Shown here: positions 25,673 to 37,200 of the stretch, piece by piece
Position numbering within the stretch: the first letter of the stretch is position 1
Layout of the letters: each line of letters begins with the position of its first letter
Origin: Tubulanus polymorphus
Taxonomy: Eukaryota > Nemertea > Palaeonemertea > Tubulaniformes > Tubulanidae
Length of the DNA stretch: 64,000 bases
Direction: 5' to 3'
NCBI RefSeq assembly: GCF_964204645.1
Contig: NC_134026.1
Coordinates: 31,226,150-31,290,149 of the forward strand
Position numbers and translations under genes: made by a program
The notes under the pieces: model-generated
The model's input: the letters and a program-made list of their open reading frames with translations, nothing else
The model's database searches: none
Told to the model about the DNA's origin: nothing

Positions 25673-28600
25673 CTAACTGACTCCTATGTTACATCCAATG
25701 TTCAGTATCAAGAACCTTCCTCATTAAAATGAGTCACGTCATGAATGACTTCGAATTCAAGTTTTAAACTCGATGACAAAAAATTTATGAATCTTTTAAT
25801 AAGAAAATGTCAAAAATATGAATTCAAATGAAATGTGGTGTATTTGCTGACTGTGTGTGTGTCATGCATAGAAACCTATAACAGTATTCAGTAGCTGTTT
25901 GTCACTGAAAGTATTTTTTTTTTATCAGCTAGCAGGTTTTTTTTTATATCCCAAATGATTAAATAGTTTCATTATATGGAAATATGACACGACAATAAAC
26001 GTATAGAAATGAATATCAACGATGAATTGAGGAGCAGGTTTTGTAAAGACGCGATGAGAAAACAGGTCTTACTGTTCACACACCGGGCGTCTTTAAACAT
26101 TAATCAGTGAATGTCACGAGAAACACGGGCAGACACCTGCTCGGTTAGTTCATTAATCAGCCTCAAGATGGCAGCATTATCTAGCTGCAATTATAACTCA
26201 GTTCAACAGTCGTTTGACTTTGATAAGTTTAACATAAATTGATTTCAAATGAGCAACAACTGTGGAACTGGCTTTGGTTCCACTAACTGTAGAACTGGAT
26301 TTGGTTCCACTAACTGTGGAAGTGGGTTCAGTTCTGTGGAACTGTGGAATTAAAATTGATTTACCTTCTTCTAAAACTGTCATCATATCATCGAGATTCT
26401 CACAGGAAACGATGAATAAATTCTCGACGTAAAATCCTTTATTTTTGCCCCAGCGAACGTTAAGGGGACTCCTACGAGGGTACGGATTCAACAAATCAAT
26501 AACCTACAAATATATCAAATACTGTTAGTTATAATCGAGCTGATGATTTGAAAACATCTCAGTTTCATTCATAGACCAATGGAAACAGTTGTAGTTCTTG
26601 ATTTCACAAAATGGAGTCTCTTTTCACTTATTCAACTTGTTGAGTGAAATAAGACTTTTTTGGATACAGTTTAAAAGGGTTTAAAATCGATGTTTTTGTT
26701 CAACTATCCGTCCTTTAAAGACCTCTATCGGATATGTACAACAAAAAATGATTGAGCATGGCCTGACGCCTGACGTCTGCTCAGCTGACGCCTGATGTCT
26801 GCTCAGACGGAGTTATAGTTACCTGTTCGTTGTATATTTCTAAGTAAGATGCGTGAACTCTTAAAGTCGTTGGATTTTTTGCTTGCATGTGACGATACAA
26901 ATAAGCGAACGATCGCGGAATTAGTCCGAATAGTTCAGCATTCGGTCGACGGCCATCTTGAAACTGTATAACGGCAAAATGAAACAATTAATCGAATAAT
27001 TTCAATGAGATTGGATTAAAATTTCATTAATTCTAATGCAATCATGAAACAGAGTCAGAAGGTCAATTTTCAATGACAACTAACTACGTATCTCATGATG
27101 TCAACCAGGGAGAGGTGTCCATACCTCCCTTGGGTTAAACCAGGGAGAGGTGTCCATACCTCCCCCGGGTTAAACCAGGGAGAGGTGTCCATACCTCCCC
27201 CGGGTTAAACCAGGGAGAGGCGTTCATACCTCCCCGGGTTAAACCAGGGAGAGGTGTCCATACCTCCCCCGGGTTAAACCAGGGAGAGGTATCCATACCT
27301 CCCCCGGGTTAAACCAGGGAGAGGTGTCCATACCTCCCCCGGGTTAAACCAGGGAGAGGTGTCCATACCTCCCCCGGGTTAAACCAGGGAGAGGCGTTCA
27401 TACCTCCCCGGGTTAAACCAGGGAGAGGTGTCCATACCTCCCCCGGGTTAAACCAGGGAGAGGTATCCATACCTCCCCCGGGTTAAACCAGGGAGAGGTG
27501 TCCATACCTCCCCCGGGTTAAACCAGGGAGAGGTGTCCATACCTCCCCCGGGTTAAACCAGGGAGAGGTGTCCATACCTCCCCAGGTTAAACCAGGGAGA
27601 GGTGTCCATATTGCTAGTACGGTCTCAAATCTGGGGATCCCTATAATCTCACTAGTTGAGGTGGTCCCCGGGGATCCCTATAATCTCACTAGTTGAGGTG
27701 GTCCCCGGGGATCCCTATAATCTCACTAGTTGAGGTGGTCCCCGGGGATCCCTATAATCTCACTAGTTGAGGTGGTCCCCGGGGATCCCTATAATCTCAC
27801 TAGTTGAGGTGGTCCCCGGGGATCCCTATAATCTCACTAGTTGAGGTGGTCCCCGGGGATCCCTATAATCTTACTAGTTGAGGTGGTCCTGTGATTGTAT
27901 GTGTCTTTCCTGATCCAGTTTGTCCAAATGCAAATGCTGTACAAGAATATCTGCAAAATTATCAAAATCATTTTATAATAAAACTAAGTAACTTTACAAG
28001 AACTGGTGTAGACCTTCTCAAGTACAGTTTGAAATTATCATTTTGTTCCCAAACACTTGTAATTTACTTGTTGGATCGTGATATGAATGTATGAGTGAAT
28101 GAATGACCTATTGTGTGGTAATTAAGTAATTCGGTCACTATTAAAAAGAAATAAACAACATGTTATCAACTTGACCACAACTACCCGGCGCTACCTGGCA
28201 CACATCCAAACTGTAGGACATTATGTGTACGACTGGTATGGATTATAACATGACAACCTTGAACAAGTGTCAAATAGTGGTCGTATAGTACCCAGTATAC
28301 CTGGCAGCTACCCCCCCCCTAGTGTTCCCACCTCTCTGAAGAGCTCTCACCTCCCCGGGGAGCTCCAACCTCCCCGGAGAGCTCTCACCTCCCCGGAGAG
28401 CTCTCACCTCCCCGGGGAGCTCCAACCTCCCCGGAGAGCTCTCACCTCCCCGGGGAGCTCCAACCTCCCCGGGGAGCTCTCACCTCCCCGGAGAGCTCTC
28501 ACCTCCCCGGGGAGCTCTCACCTCCCCGGAGAGCTGCTACCTCTCTCATTGTATACATACCCATTTATTGCTAAATCAATGAGTTTTTGAACTCCACAAT

Positions 28601-31330
28601 GTTTGAAAACATCTTCCTGCGACGCTTCACATTCAAACGTTACATTAAATGTGAATGATTTCGTCGATGATTGATTATCAACCTGTTAAAATAGAAAATA
28701 TCCTCACTATTATCGGTACTGGTATCGGTAACAGTACAGGTATTGGTATTGGTATCAGTATTGGTATCAGTATAGGAATCGGTACTGGTATCGGTATCGG
28801 TATCAGTACTCAGGGGCGGATCCACGCTATATTCCACTGTATTGCAGAATATAGTCTGAATATTTTCAAGAAGTACCTAATCTAACAGTTCCAGAATGCC
28901 TTTAAATACAAGGAAAGAGTGATTTTTCAAATTTTTCTCGGGGAAGACCCCAAACCACCCTTTAATGAGCTTCATCGCCGGCATATCATCGAGCAATTAT
29001 TTTGAGGAGTACAGTTAAATTCACCGGCTGGATGCGCCCCTGGTACTGGTATTGGTATTGCCATCAGTACTGGTATTGGTATCGGTAGATAAGGAATCAT
29101 AGTTATCGGTTCATTCTAAATGAGAATCCCTGTAAATAGATGCTGAACCGGTGAGTTTACGATGTTAGGAATAGTTTAGAATGTCACGTACCCAAATGCC
29201 GCCGTCTCCGGGAAACTGAATCACACTTTTATCAGCTCGATTCCGTTCCGCGATATTTAAAGGTCGAACTCTGAAAACAAATAAAGAACAGTAGAATCAG
29301 ATCTCACGAGACCAATGAATATTCCACGCGAGACAGTGAATGAATTCCAGGGGGCGCTCACAGCGCCGTGTCAGGTCAACATCACATCAGATATTTTTTC
29401 ACGTGGCGCGAGTGATAATCAGAGACAATCCGTGGTAAGCAGAGGTCAGGGTCACGAGGAGTCTACCGTTTAAACTCATAGAATGTTTATCCGGAGTTTT
29501 CTTACCTAATAACTACCATCGACGCCATAAATCCAAATTAAAATATCTGCCTAAATATTCCATGATATCTAAGCGTATGCAATGGATATAAGTGAGTGAC
29601 TTTCTGATGTACGACACTCACTCACTGTCTTATAGACAACTCACACTAGTTTCTGATCACGGTTTATTTGTTTATAGTTATGTGACTCTGAGTAAATTAA
29701 CTCCTTTATTTCATACACTTAGATAAATATAGTTCGGGCAGCGACAAGGAGGAGCAGTTTATAATCTATTCCTACAAATAATAGCATTCATTCCTGCACC
29801 GATTAAAATAGTTGAGATATTTGAGTCTGAAATATTCAACCAGGGTTTGTCAATACAGTCAAACCTGTTTCTTGATCTGAATCATTTAGAACTGACTAAA
29901 TTCTCAATTAAACATCATGTTTTACACATAATTTGTGTGTGAACCTAATCAATAAATGGACAGGTGGTTTAATTTGGTTTGAGACCATCTCTTTATAAAA
30001 GCTTACCAGTAAGGCGGATTAACGTGGATTAAACTGATAAGGATTAGGCCGCAGTTAAGGTGGATTAAATAGATTTGACTGTATTTTATATTAGCTTCAC
30101 CGGGGTCATTTTTTCTAACCTGTTGGTGATTGATTTTAATTCTGGAACAATTTTAAATAAAAATCCCTGAAAATGACTAATATACGATTTAGTCAAAACG
30201 TCAAATCAACTTTTAGCTCAAAGGAAATATTTCAGACTCTATTTTCTTTTTAAATGTCAAATTTTATATGATCTTTAAAATACAGACTCAAGAATATTCT
30301 ATCAACGGTAATCTGAAATATTCTAATTAGTTTCTATAACAGGAATAGTAAACACGGCAAAATTCATTACCGTAGTAACCGTGCGCAACAATACAATAAA
30401 TATCGTGTCGCAATAGCGTGTTAACAATTTCATGATTAAAACGTAATTGTTCATGAAGATTTAATCCCATACAATCCTTCTTTTATTGTCAACTCCTACA
30501 ACACGGACGGACTATTAAACTTATTGTATATATATCTACGCGGTGACAACCAGTGAATTCATAATAACGGTTGAAACTATTGGAAACTTACCTAACAACT
30601 ACATTTATATTATCAGTCCCTGAATCATCGGAACCATCAGTGTTATTAGACGTATCTGTAGCGCTCCTGAAACACATAGAAATAAACATAATATTAAAAC
30701 ATATTCCAATGAAATAACAGTGAAACTCGCAGCTGAATCTGTTACTGGTGAATCTTACACTGAATTAGAAATACAAATCAAGACACAAAAATAGAGACGA
30801 TTTTAAAAATGTGACGACTTATTCAAATGAAAACTTATACACTAGTTGGGTCTCAAAAATACAAAATGACTAATATCCGATCCCCGCGACCTGGTGATAT
30901 TTTTTTTTTACCTAGCTATCGTTATTTTTCCAGAATATGAAGGTTTTCTAATTAAAGGTTTTTTCCGAGGAGCTGGTATAGGCTGATCAGTACTACCAGC
31001 ACCAGTAGCACCAGCAATAGCATCGGCACCAGCACCAGTACCAGCACCAGCAGCAGGAATACGACCAGCAGCTACTATTCCATTATTTGTATGACTATCG
31101 GGTTGTGAGCTTCCATTAACAGGTGCTCCAGCTCCAGCTCCAGCTCCTGCTCCAGCTCCTGCTCCAGGTACTGCTCCAGGTCCAGCTGAAGAATTATTAA
31201 CGCTATTTTTCGAATTATTCACAGATTTTTCCAGTTTCGTCGCGTGATTCGTCGTAGATTCAGTTTTTGATTCCGATGATTCCTCTTTTATAGAATTCAT
31301 ACTTCCGCGTTTATCCGAGGAGAATTTCAT
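11731..31330 (-). CDS. KIF12: KIF12-type kinesin, 19 coding exons, 899 aa
   Basis: Kinesins are ATP-driven microtubule motors; KIF12 is a little-studied kinesin linked to epithelial and ciliary phenotypes. Exons (minus strand): 30912-31330, 30592-30666, 29192-29270, 28561-28682, 27875-27950, 26823-26963, 26365-26503, 17169-17327, 16383-16463, 16177-16295, 15535-15639, 15363-15443, 14776-14881, 14168-14381, 13104-13275, 12857-13011, 12115-12422, 11949-12005, 11731-11822. All 18 junctions are in phase. The N-terminus is low-complexity (Gly/Ala run, PAPRKKPL). The motor spans about residues 155-505: [13 protein letters not shown]-loop GQTGSGKT (241-248), SYLEIYNEQ, switch I SSRSH (366-370), switch II DLAGSEK (401-407), [22 protein letters not shown]12-like points are [16 protein letters not shown] and [16 protein letters not shown] near 624-639. 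A short coiled coil and a Pro/Gln-rich tail follow. The upstream GTG at 31363 is not a start; ATG at 31330 is. Confidence 0.93.
12533..12805. repeat. 18-bp minisatellite in kinesin intron
   Basis: GTGGAACTGAGTCCAGAACA units, about 14, with two longer AGAGAACTGTGGAACTG variants. The frames through it are artefacts. Confidence 0.9.
13733..13985. repeat. 50-bp minisatellite, five copies, kinesin intron
   Basis: Units contain CTTGGAGTTCAAATGATTAC, then TCCACGCTCTCAGTAGCCAG and TCTCTCTCAG. Copies are nearly identical, suggesting recent amplification. Confidence 0.9.
14428..14575. repeat. GTTCTACAGTT / GTTCCACAGTT minisatellite, kinesin intron
   Basis: About seven 19-22 bp units of AGTTCTACAGTTCAGGA(C/T) type between kinesin exons 13 and 14. 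Same core as the arrays at 2,135 and 15,712. Confidence 0.85.
15712..16090. repeat. About 48-bp minisatellite, kinesin intron 10
   Basis: Eight or so units of GGATCC(A/T)GTTTCACGTG or GTTCCACATTTGAG joined to AGGAGTTGACTCAGAACTCT. It merges at 16,090-16,165 into a diverged copy of the palindromic element (AGTTCATTTTCAAT core). Confidence 0.85.
16621..16795. repeat. 18-bp AT-rich minisatellite, kinesin intron 8
   Basis: GATATTTCTAGATATTTA(C/T) units, about nine. AGATATCT-like self-complementarity could favour slippage. Confidence 0.85.
16925..17158. repeat. About 43-bp minisatellite, kinesin intron 8
   Basis: Five units of GTGGAATTGGACGCAGAACA followed by GCGGGTCTGGGGCTCGTGAA, lying immediately downstream of the exon 17169-17327 donor. 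The array runs into the frame of the kinesin exon but is intronic by splice-site position. Confidence 0.85.
18085..19256. repeat. 60-bp minisatellite, about 19-20 copies, kinesin intron 7
   Basis: Units such as AGTCTGATCTTTTGACTTGA followed by GAGTGATATCTGAGTTGGAT and GGTACAGTAGACTCCGCTCA, highly uniform over 1.17 kb. Reading frames through it on the minus strand exist only because 60 is a multiple of three. Confidence 0.95.
20419..24048 (-). CDS. Large disordered protein of unknown function, 1209 aa, inside kinesin intron 7
   Basis: A single uninterrupted 3.6 kb frame from a real ATG at 24048 (good purine context, stop codon upstream in frame) to TAA at 20419. I do not recognise the family. 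Composition is Arg/Ser/Pro-rich and probably disordered: many SP/TP and RRxS sites ([27 protein letters not shown]), an acidic run DDDDDDDDE near residue 490, an Asn-rich stretch near 740, a short Ala run, repeated VQTQ/IQTE segments. The best-folded part is the C-terminus: [45 protein letters not shown]. It lies wholly in the 9 kb intron between kinesin exons 7 and 8, same strand. The frame ends at AAAAA then GTAAGTAA, so it may terminate there or splice onward. A minus-strand AATAAA at 19907-19912 could serve a 3' UTR. Length and composition make chance unlikely. Confidence 0.8.
24408..24885. repeat. 24-bp minisatellite, about 19 copies
   Basis: ACACGACTTATAGCAGTCCGAG plus AT; about 15 perfect copies then decaying variants toward 24,885. 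It lies about 360 bp upstream of the 1209-codon frame's ATG. In-frame RLIAVRDT and TAISRVSR repeats are artefacts of the 24-bp period. Confidence 0.95.
24890..26190. other. Kinesin intron 7, no gene seen
   Basis: AT-rich unique-looking DNA with a (CTGG)n run at about 25,627-25,670 and poly-T stretches near 25,915-25,945. No coding signal recognised. Confidence 0.5.
26248..26350. repeat. GTGGAACTGG minisatellite beside kinesin exon 7 donor
   Basis: Three to four CTGTGGAACTGGCTTTGGTT-type units just downstream of the exon 26365-26503 donor; another GTTCCACAGTT-core array. Confidence 0.75.
27092..27609. repeat. 35-37 bp minisatellite, about 14 copies, kinesin intron 5
   Basis: GGTTAAACCAGGGAGAGGTG followed by TCCATACCTCCCCCG. 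Each unit is partly self-complementary (AGGTGTCCATACCT). On the transcribed (minus) strand each unit carries GGAGGTATGG, resembling a 5' splice site. Confidence 0.9.
27632..27893 (-). repeat. 37-bp minisatellite made from kinesin exon 5 end and donor site, seven copies
   Basis: Seven copies of a 37-bp unit (GGGGATCCCTATAATCTCAC followed by TAGTTGAGGTGGTCCCC on the + strand). The exon-proximal copy contains the end of coding exon 5 (…PPQL) and the donor GTAAGA at 27869-27874; the other six repeat the same exon tail with GTGAGA instead. Confidence 0.95.
28325..28537 (-). repeat. About 19-bp minisatellite of donor-like motifs, kinesin intron 4
   Basis: AGCTCTCACCTCCCCGGGG units. On the transcribed strand seven units read GGGAGGTGAGAGCTC, a near-consensus 5' splice site, and others GGAGGTTGGAG. 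The real exon 4 donor (GTATGT) is at 28555-28560, just upstream in transcript order. Confidence 0.9.
28705..28815. repeat. GGTATCGGTACTGGTATC-type hexamer repeat
   Basis: Six-base-based repeat GGTATY in kinesin intron 3; a second short tract is at about 29,040-29,090. Between them is unique sequence. Confidence 0.85.
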
Positions 31331-33387
31331 TTTAAATCGAGCAGCACAAACTCCAAAATACACGTTATAAACTCGTGTTACACAACATCCGATCCTTTAC
31401 AGCATGTTATAAACAAACATTTTAAACAGTTTTCAATTTGTCACAAACAGAAATCACACTCAACACATACAGCCAGCGTCAGGCACTCGCTCGCTCGCTG
31501 GTTTTACTGGGATCGCGCAGACGTGTATGATTAATTAACTTCCATGTCATGATTTAATTACGAGTCTCTCTAGCGCTGGTCACCTTCGCGTTAACTCCGA
31601 TCATACCGCTACATTCAACCATAAAACGGGCAACAAAACAAACCCTAAACCAACCGTTTGTTACCGCCGCATATTTGCACTGTTGTCCTTAACGCTTCGA
31701 TGAATTCTTTAAACATTGATTAATATCAAATTTATATTCAAAACAGTTCAGTTCATTCATATATAATTAACTATTAGAATCATTATGGATTAACACGATA
31801 ATCCCAGTGGATTAACATAATCCTAGTGGATTAAACATGAAAATCCGAGCGGATAACTACAATCCTAATGGATTAACACCGGATTATGATAATTTGTAAA
31901 ATAATCTGCGTTTTATCGAACTAATGCTCGTATGGTTGTTACAATCAGTGCAGCTCGCAGGTCGCAGGGTCCGGCGCATACCTTCACCTCACCCCTCCAG
32001 TCCAGCTCGCAGGGTCCGGCGCATACCTTCACCTCACCCCTCCAGTCCAGCTCGCAGGTCGCAGGGTCCGGCGCATACCTTCACCTCACCCTCTCCGTGT
32101 AGGTGAGGTACTGAATATTTCATACTGAGACCACTAGGGATTTTATACAAGATCTGTGTGTCTCATTATATATTTATCTCATTATCTTTACTTTGATAAC
32201 TTCGGCCAAATCTGATACAGAATATTAAACTCTGCAATCAGGGGTCAGTTACTCAGATAAGTCCACTAAAGTTGGGTTGAAGTGTTAACCAGTGTATAAC
32301 TGACGCGACTGTGTTGATATATTTATCACACAGTTGAGTCTTTTATTCTGATATTATGAAATCATAAACTGCACCATAAATTGAAATCCACCTTAACGTA
32401 TTACAACAAAAGTTAAAGAAAAACACGTTGGTAGCAATACCATTCTTCCAATGGGTCACTGGGTCTGGTTAACTGGGTCTGGTTCACTGGGTCTGGTTAA
32501 CTGGGTCTGGTTCACTAGGCCCAGGTCACTGGGTCTGGTTCACTGGGCCCGGGTCACTGGGTCTGGTTCACTGGGCCCGGGTCACAGGCATTTTCTGTAC
32601 TGGATAAAAGATAATTGAAAACTTACCAATTTGATGAAGCGCGATTTGAAATCATCATTGATTGAGGTTTCTGTTGACTACACAGCGCTCGGGCTACAAT
32701 CAGTGCCCTACCAGTTTCTGTTGACTACACAGCGCTCAGCTACAATCAGCTCCCTACCAGTTTCTGTTGACTACACAGCGCCCGGGCTACAATCAGCGTC
32801 CAACTGAAATAACACAACAACTGAAATCAAAGTCTAGTTTTCAATCAACTCATCATAGAATATCACAATGTTTTACCTGAAAATTATACAACTATCAATT
32901 GAACCCGGAAAATCTGTTCGTTATAAACCGATAGTTCATTATATCCAGTATGAAACTAATCAAATTGTCTTTAATTTGGGATGAAATGTTTTGTAAAATC
33001 CGATAAATGGTTATATATCCGAGTTCGTTCCGACACAGGGAGGTTCGGCTGCAGTTCAAAACAGACTACTGTAAATACATAGTGAGAAGATTAGTTTTAA
33101 TGAGTTATGTATCCATTAATGATGATATAAATGAATGGAGCGATGACAGCTCCAGCGCTCCGACCAACGCCTGCTTGTATTATATCACAACATTAGAACA
33201 TGTAGTCGATTGATCCATTAGTAACAGAGTCTAATATAAAACAAACCCTTCGAGCGACTATAATTAATATTGTTTACTTTTCTTCATCATTCCTTCAGAA
33301 AATTCCATTTACTCATTAGAAAAAAAAATAGCCCCAATACGTATGTTATCATAGTAAATACGCATTAGTCTCACTACATACGACCTG

Positions 33388-34223
33388 TACCGGTGATATA
33401 GTTGAATACTGATCCTGTACCGGTGATATAGTTGAATACTGATCCTGTACCGGTGATATAGTTGAATACTGATCCTGTACCGGTGATAAAGTTGAATACT
33501 GATCCTGTACCGGTGATATAGTTGAATACTGATCTTGTACCGGTGATATAGTTGAATACTGATCCTGTACCGGTGATAAAGTTGAATACTGATCCTGTAC
33601 CGGTGATATAGTTGAATACTGATCCTGTACCGGTGATATAGTTGAATACTGATCTTGTACCGGTGATATAGTTGAATACTGATCCTGTACCGGTGATATA
33701 GTTGAATACTGATCCTGTACCGGTGATATAGTTGAATACTGATCCTGTACCGGTGATATAGTTGAATACTGATCCTGTACCGGTGATATAGTTGAATACT
33801 GATCCTGTACCGGTGATATAGTTGAATACTGATCCTGTACCGGTGATATAGTTGAATACTGATCCTGTACCGGTGATATAGTTGAATACTGATCCTGTAC
33901 CGGTGATATAGTTGAATACTGATCCTGTACCGGTGATATAGTTGAATACTGATCCTGTACCGGTGATATAGTTGAATACTGATCCTGTACCGGTGATATA
34001 GTTGAATACTGATCCTGTACCGGTGATATAGTTGAATACTGATCCTGTACCGGTGATATAGTTGAATACTGATCCTGTACCGGTGATATAGTTGAATACT
34101 GATCCTGTACCGGTGATATAGTTGAATACTGATCCTGTACCGGTGATATAGTTGAATACTGATCCTGTACCGGTGATATAGTTGAATACTGATCCTGTAC
34201 CGGTGATATAGTTGAATACTGAT
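33388..34223. repeat. 30-bp minisatellite, 28 copies
   Basis: CCTGTACCGGTGATATAGTT followed by GAATACTGAT, 28 nearly perfect copies. On the minus strand it reads in frame as DQYSTISPVQ repeated 28 times with an ATG before it. Only a few variants are seen, including CAG to CAA (silent) and ATA to TTA (Ile to Leu). No flanking coding context supports a gene. Confidence 0.95.
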
Positions 34224-37200
34224 CTCTCATCGAGCAGAAACAGAAGATGAAATATTTAATAACAAATAATCAATAAATGTGTGAGAATAAATGATCGTCT
34301 TACATTCATTTCAATTAAATATCAATCCGTAATATTCAGTTCTATTCAACATTTAATCCATGAGACACTAAAACAATAAGTCACACTCCGGTGTAAGTCA
34401 TCATCTAGATAAGTCGTCATCTTACTTTTAAGTTGTACAACTTCAAGGATGTGATGATTATCTACGCTTTGATCGAGTTCAACTCTATTAATGAACGTAA
34501 TGAGAAAAGATTTGAAATATACAGTTAAACTTTTAAGACATCAAATAGATTTACTGTTTCAATTCAGAGTGGAATGAAAAGATTTTCCCACAAATGAATG
34601 AGAATTTTCACGAGTCAAGATTTCGTGAGAATTTTCACAGTAGTTTAATTACTTTGAACCCGAAGAACTCGTTTTATTTGCACGTGTGCGTTGTTTGTCT
34701 AGTCATGAATTAAATATCACTCTCTCAAGGTTGATAAAGTAAAAGTTGAAATTTCAAAATGTTCACATCTGAGCTCAGTACTGATTATTGGGAGTCCATC
34801 CGATGAGGTTGTTCAGGTGCATTGGAAGCAATTTTTGATTGCTGCGACCAATTGACGATTTTTGACAGGTTCTAATAATTTATGTTGCCGTGTCGAAAAC
34901 AAAACGTCATTTAGTAAATTACTGCAGTCTTTGCTGTGGTTCCAACACTGCTGTTGATTTTTGCTATGCACAAATAAACTTCAGGCGAAGCTGAATGAAT
35001 TTCTTAATGACTGATGCTAATAACAAACAGTAGGAACCATTTCTAAAGTTTAAAATTTGATTCTTGGGTCTTTGACATTCTGAACTTGTTTCTTGAGTTT
35101 AACCCCATCAACTAAAGAATCAATTATTTATATCCAAGTAGAACTATAGTAATCCAACGTCATAGTATTTTACCGAGAATTCATTTTCTTGTCTTATGTG
35201 ATTCATTCTTTATATTTAAACATGTCAATAAATAGGGCCTACATACATGCATTAGACTGAACCCCTAAACATAAGACAAGAAAATAAATTCCAAACATGA
35301 AATAGTTTAAATATTAACAACATAAATCACATAATTCTCACACTTTTCATACATAGGCCCTAAATCAAACATCAATTTAATATTGTATGAAATATTTCTA
35401 GACCTGTAAATATCAACTATATTTGAACTTTCTCAAAATCAATGTTTAAAGTCTATGGAATTATCTAGTTAAAAGATGTAAATAGGGCAGCCACAGACAG
35501 TGAGGACAAATATTTTGATATAAACAAACACAGACGCCACAAACAACATGTGATCATGTGATGATTGGTCTAAAGCTCTGGTCATCTCATTTGAATACAC
35601 ACGCCACTCCTAGTCCTAGGGTGACCTTGTGGCTGACTAACCCTAACCCTAGAATTGTTAGTGATTGGTCTATAGAGAACAGGAACAACAACCCTGCGCC
35701 ACGTGTGTGACCGTGGGGCGGGCCGCGCCCAGCACGACACACCTGATTGGTCAAGAGCTGATGTAAACAAACTGGTTACCCAGTCAAAATAGATTTACTT
35801 CTGTCAAAAAAAAAAACAAATTTACCTGCCTCAGATTGTAGAATCAATTATAAATCACGTGCAAACGAATGATATTCAAGAACGAATTTGACGTTCCGCT
35901 TTGTGGTGATGACATTTGAATATTTCCGCATCCACATTGACCTTCAACTCGCCTGCCACAGCACGACAAAAGTCAGTTCGAATCCTGAATAAACTGTAGA
36001 AATATTCCATCGCCAGCGCATCATCTTCCGCCATCTAACGGAATAGAATGGGTTCGATTCAATCATCCTCGCTTACCAGGGCATGTTACTCGTGCCGTTC
36101 AGCCTTCGAAAGCTGTTAGCTTGACTGCAAGCATCAGTACGGGCTATAACCATGGTGGCATCACGAATTAAAGGTCCCATTGATCAAGTTCCAAGAAGAT
36201 CCCACCCCGCCCCGATGCTAGGCCACTCCCGGAGCAGCTTTTCCAGCCATGCGGCCAGAAATTCCAAATTTGGACCATGGGCCTTGTGAATATAAATCAA
36301 ATTTTTGAAGCGACGAGGATGGAGTCGTCTGAGGTTGAATGCTCCGCTGTTGTATTTCTAATCCATTTCTTCTTCAGCTTGGAACAAATCGTTTCAGCAG
36401 ATTGGAGGAAATCATCTGAGACGCGAAGAACGAAACCTCAATTTGAAAAAAAAGAAAGCGAAATAAGAAACCGATTTTGAACAAAATAATTACAACTTTT
36501 CTACTTTATTTACTTGAAATCTTTCCGAGGATTTTTTTTTTATATCAGAAGATTTGAGAATATACTTATATATATACAACATAGCGATGATTAAACTGTA
36601 TTTGAATTTATTCAAACGCAGATCTCACCATGCACAGTGATCAGTAGCGGAAAATAGGAACAATTCGGAAATTTCTGCAGACAGACAGACACACAAACAA
36701 AACATCTTTATTCCAGAGCTTTGAGCGAATCTATGGGTCCAGTTCCACAGTCAGGCCAGTCTAAGCACATTTTCGTTCTATAATCTAGAACTTAAGACCA
36801 GTCTAAGACCATTTCGAAAGTCTTAAGACCAGTCTTGTGATTTAAGACCACTTTTCGAGTTAAAACTCTAGCGCCCATTTGCACAGTCTCGGCTTAGATT
36901 TAAGACCAGTCGAAGATCATTTAAGTTCTATATCCGCCAAAGACCAGTCTTAAGATATCAGACCAAGTCACAATTGTGCAACTGGTCTCTTACAACCCGG
37001 TTTCACAAGCCATGACCGCGTAACTGGGACCTCCTGTAGATTATCTGAATAATAAACCCATCATTGAAAGCATCAAAGATTCATTAAGTCTATAGATACA
37101 GTTTTTCTTATGAATTATTGATTTACAGATTATCGATAAAAATCCGACAAAAATGGATTTCACGACCGATAAATGATAAATGGCAAGACAAAGGATCTCA

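Noticed and set aside
33385-34225. CRISPR-like look of the regular arrays (30 bp at 33.4 kb, 34 bp at 50.3 kb)
   Set aside because: Repeats are contiguous without unique spacers, and the genome is animal.
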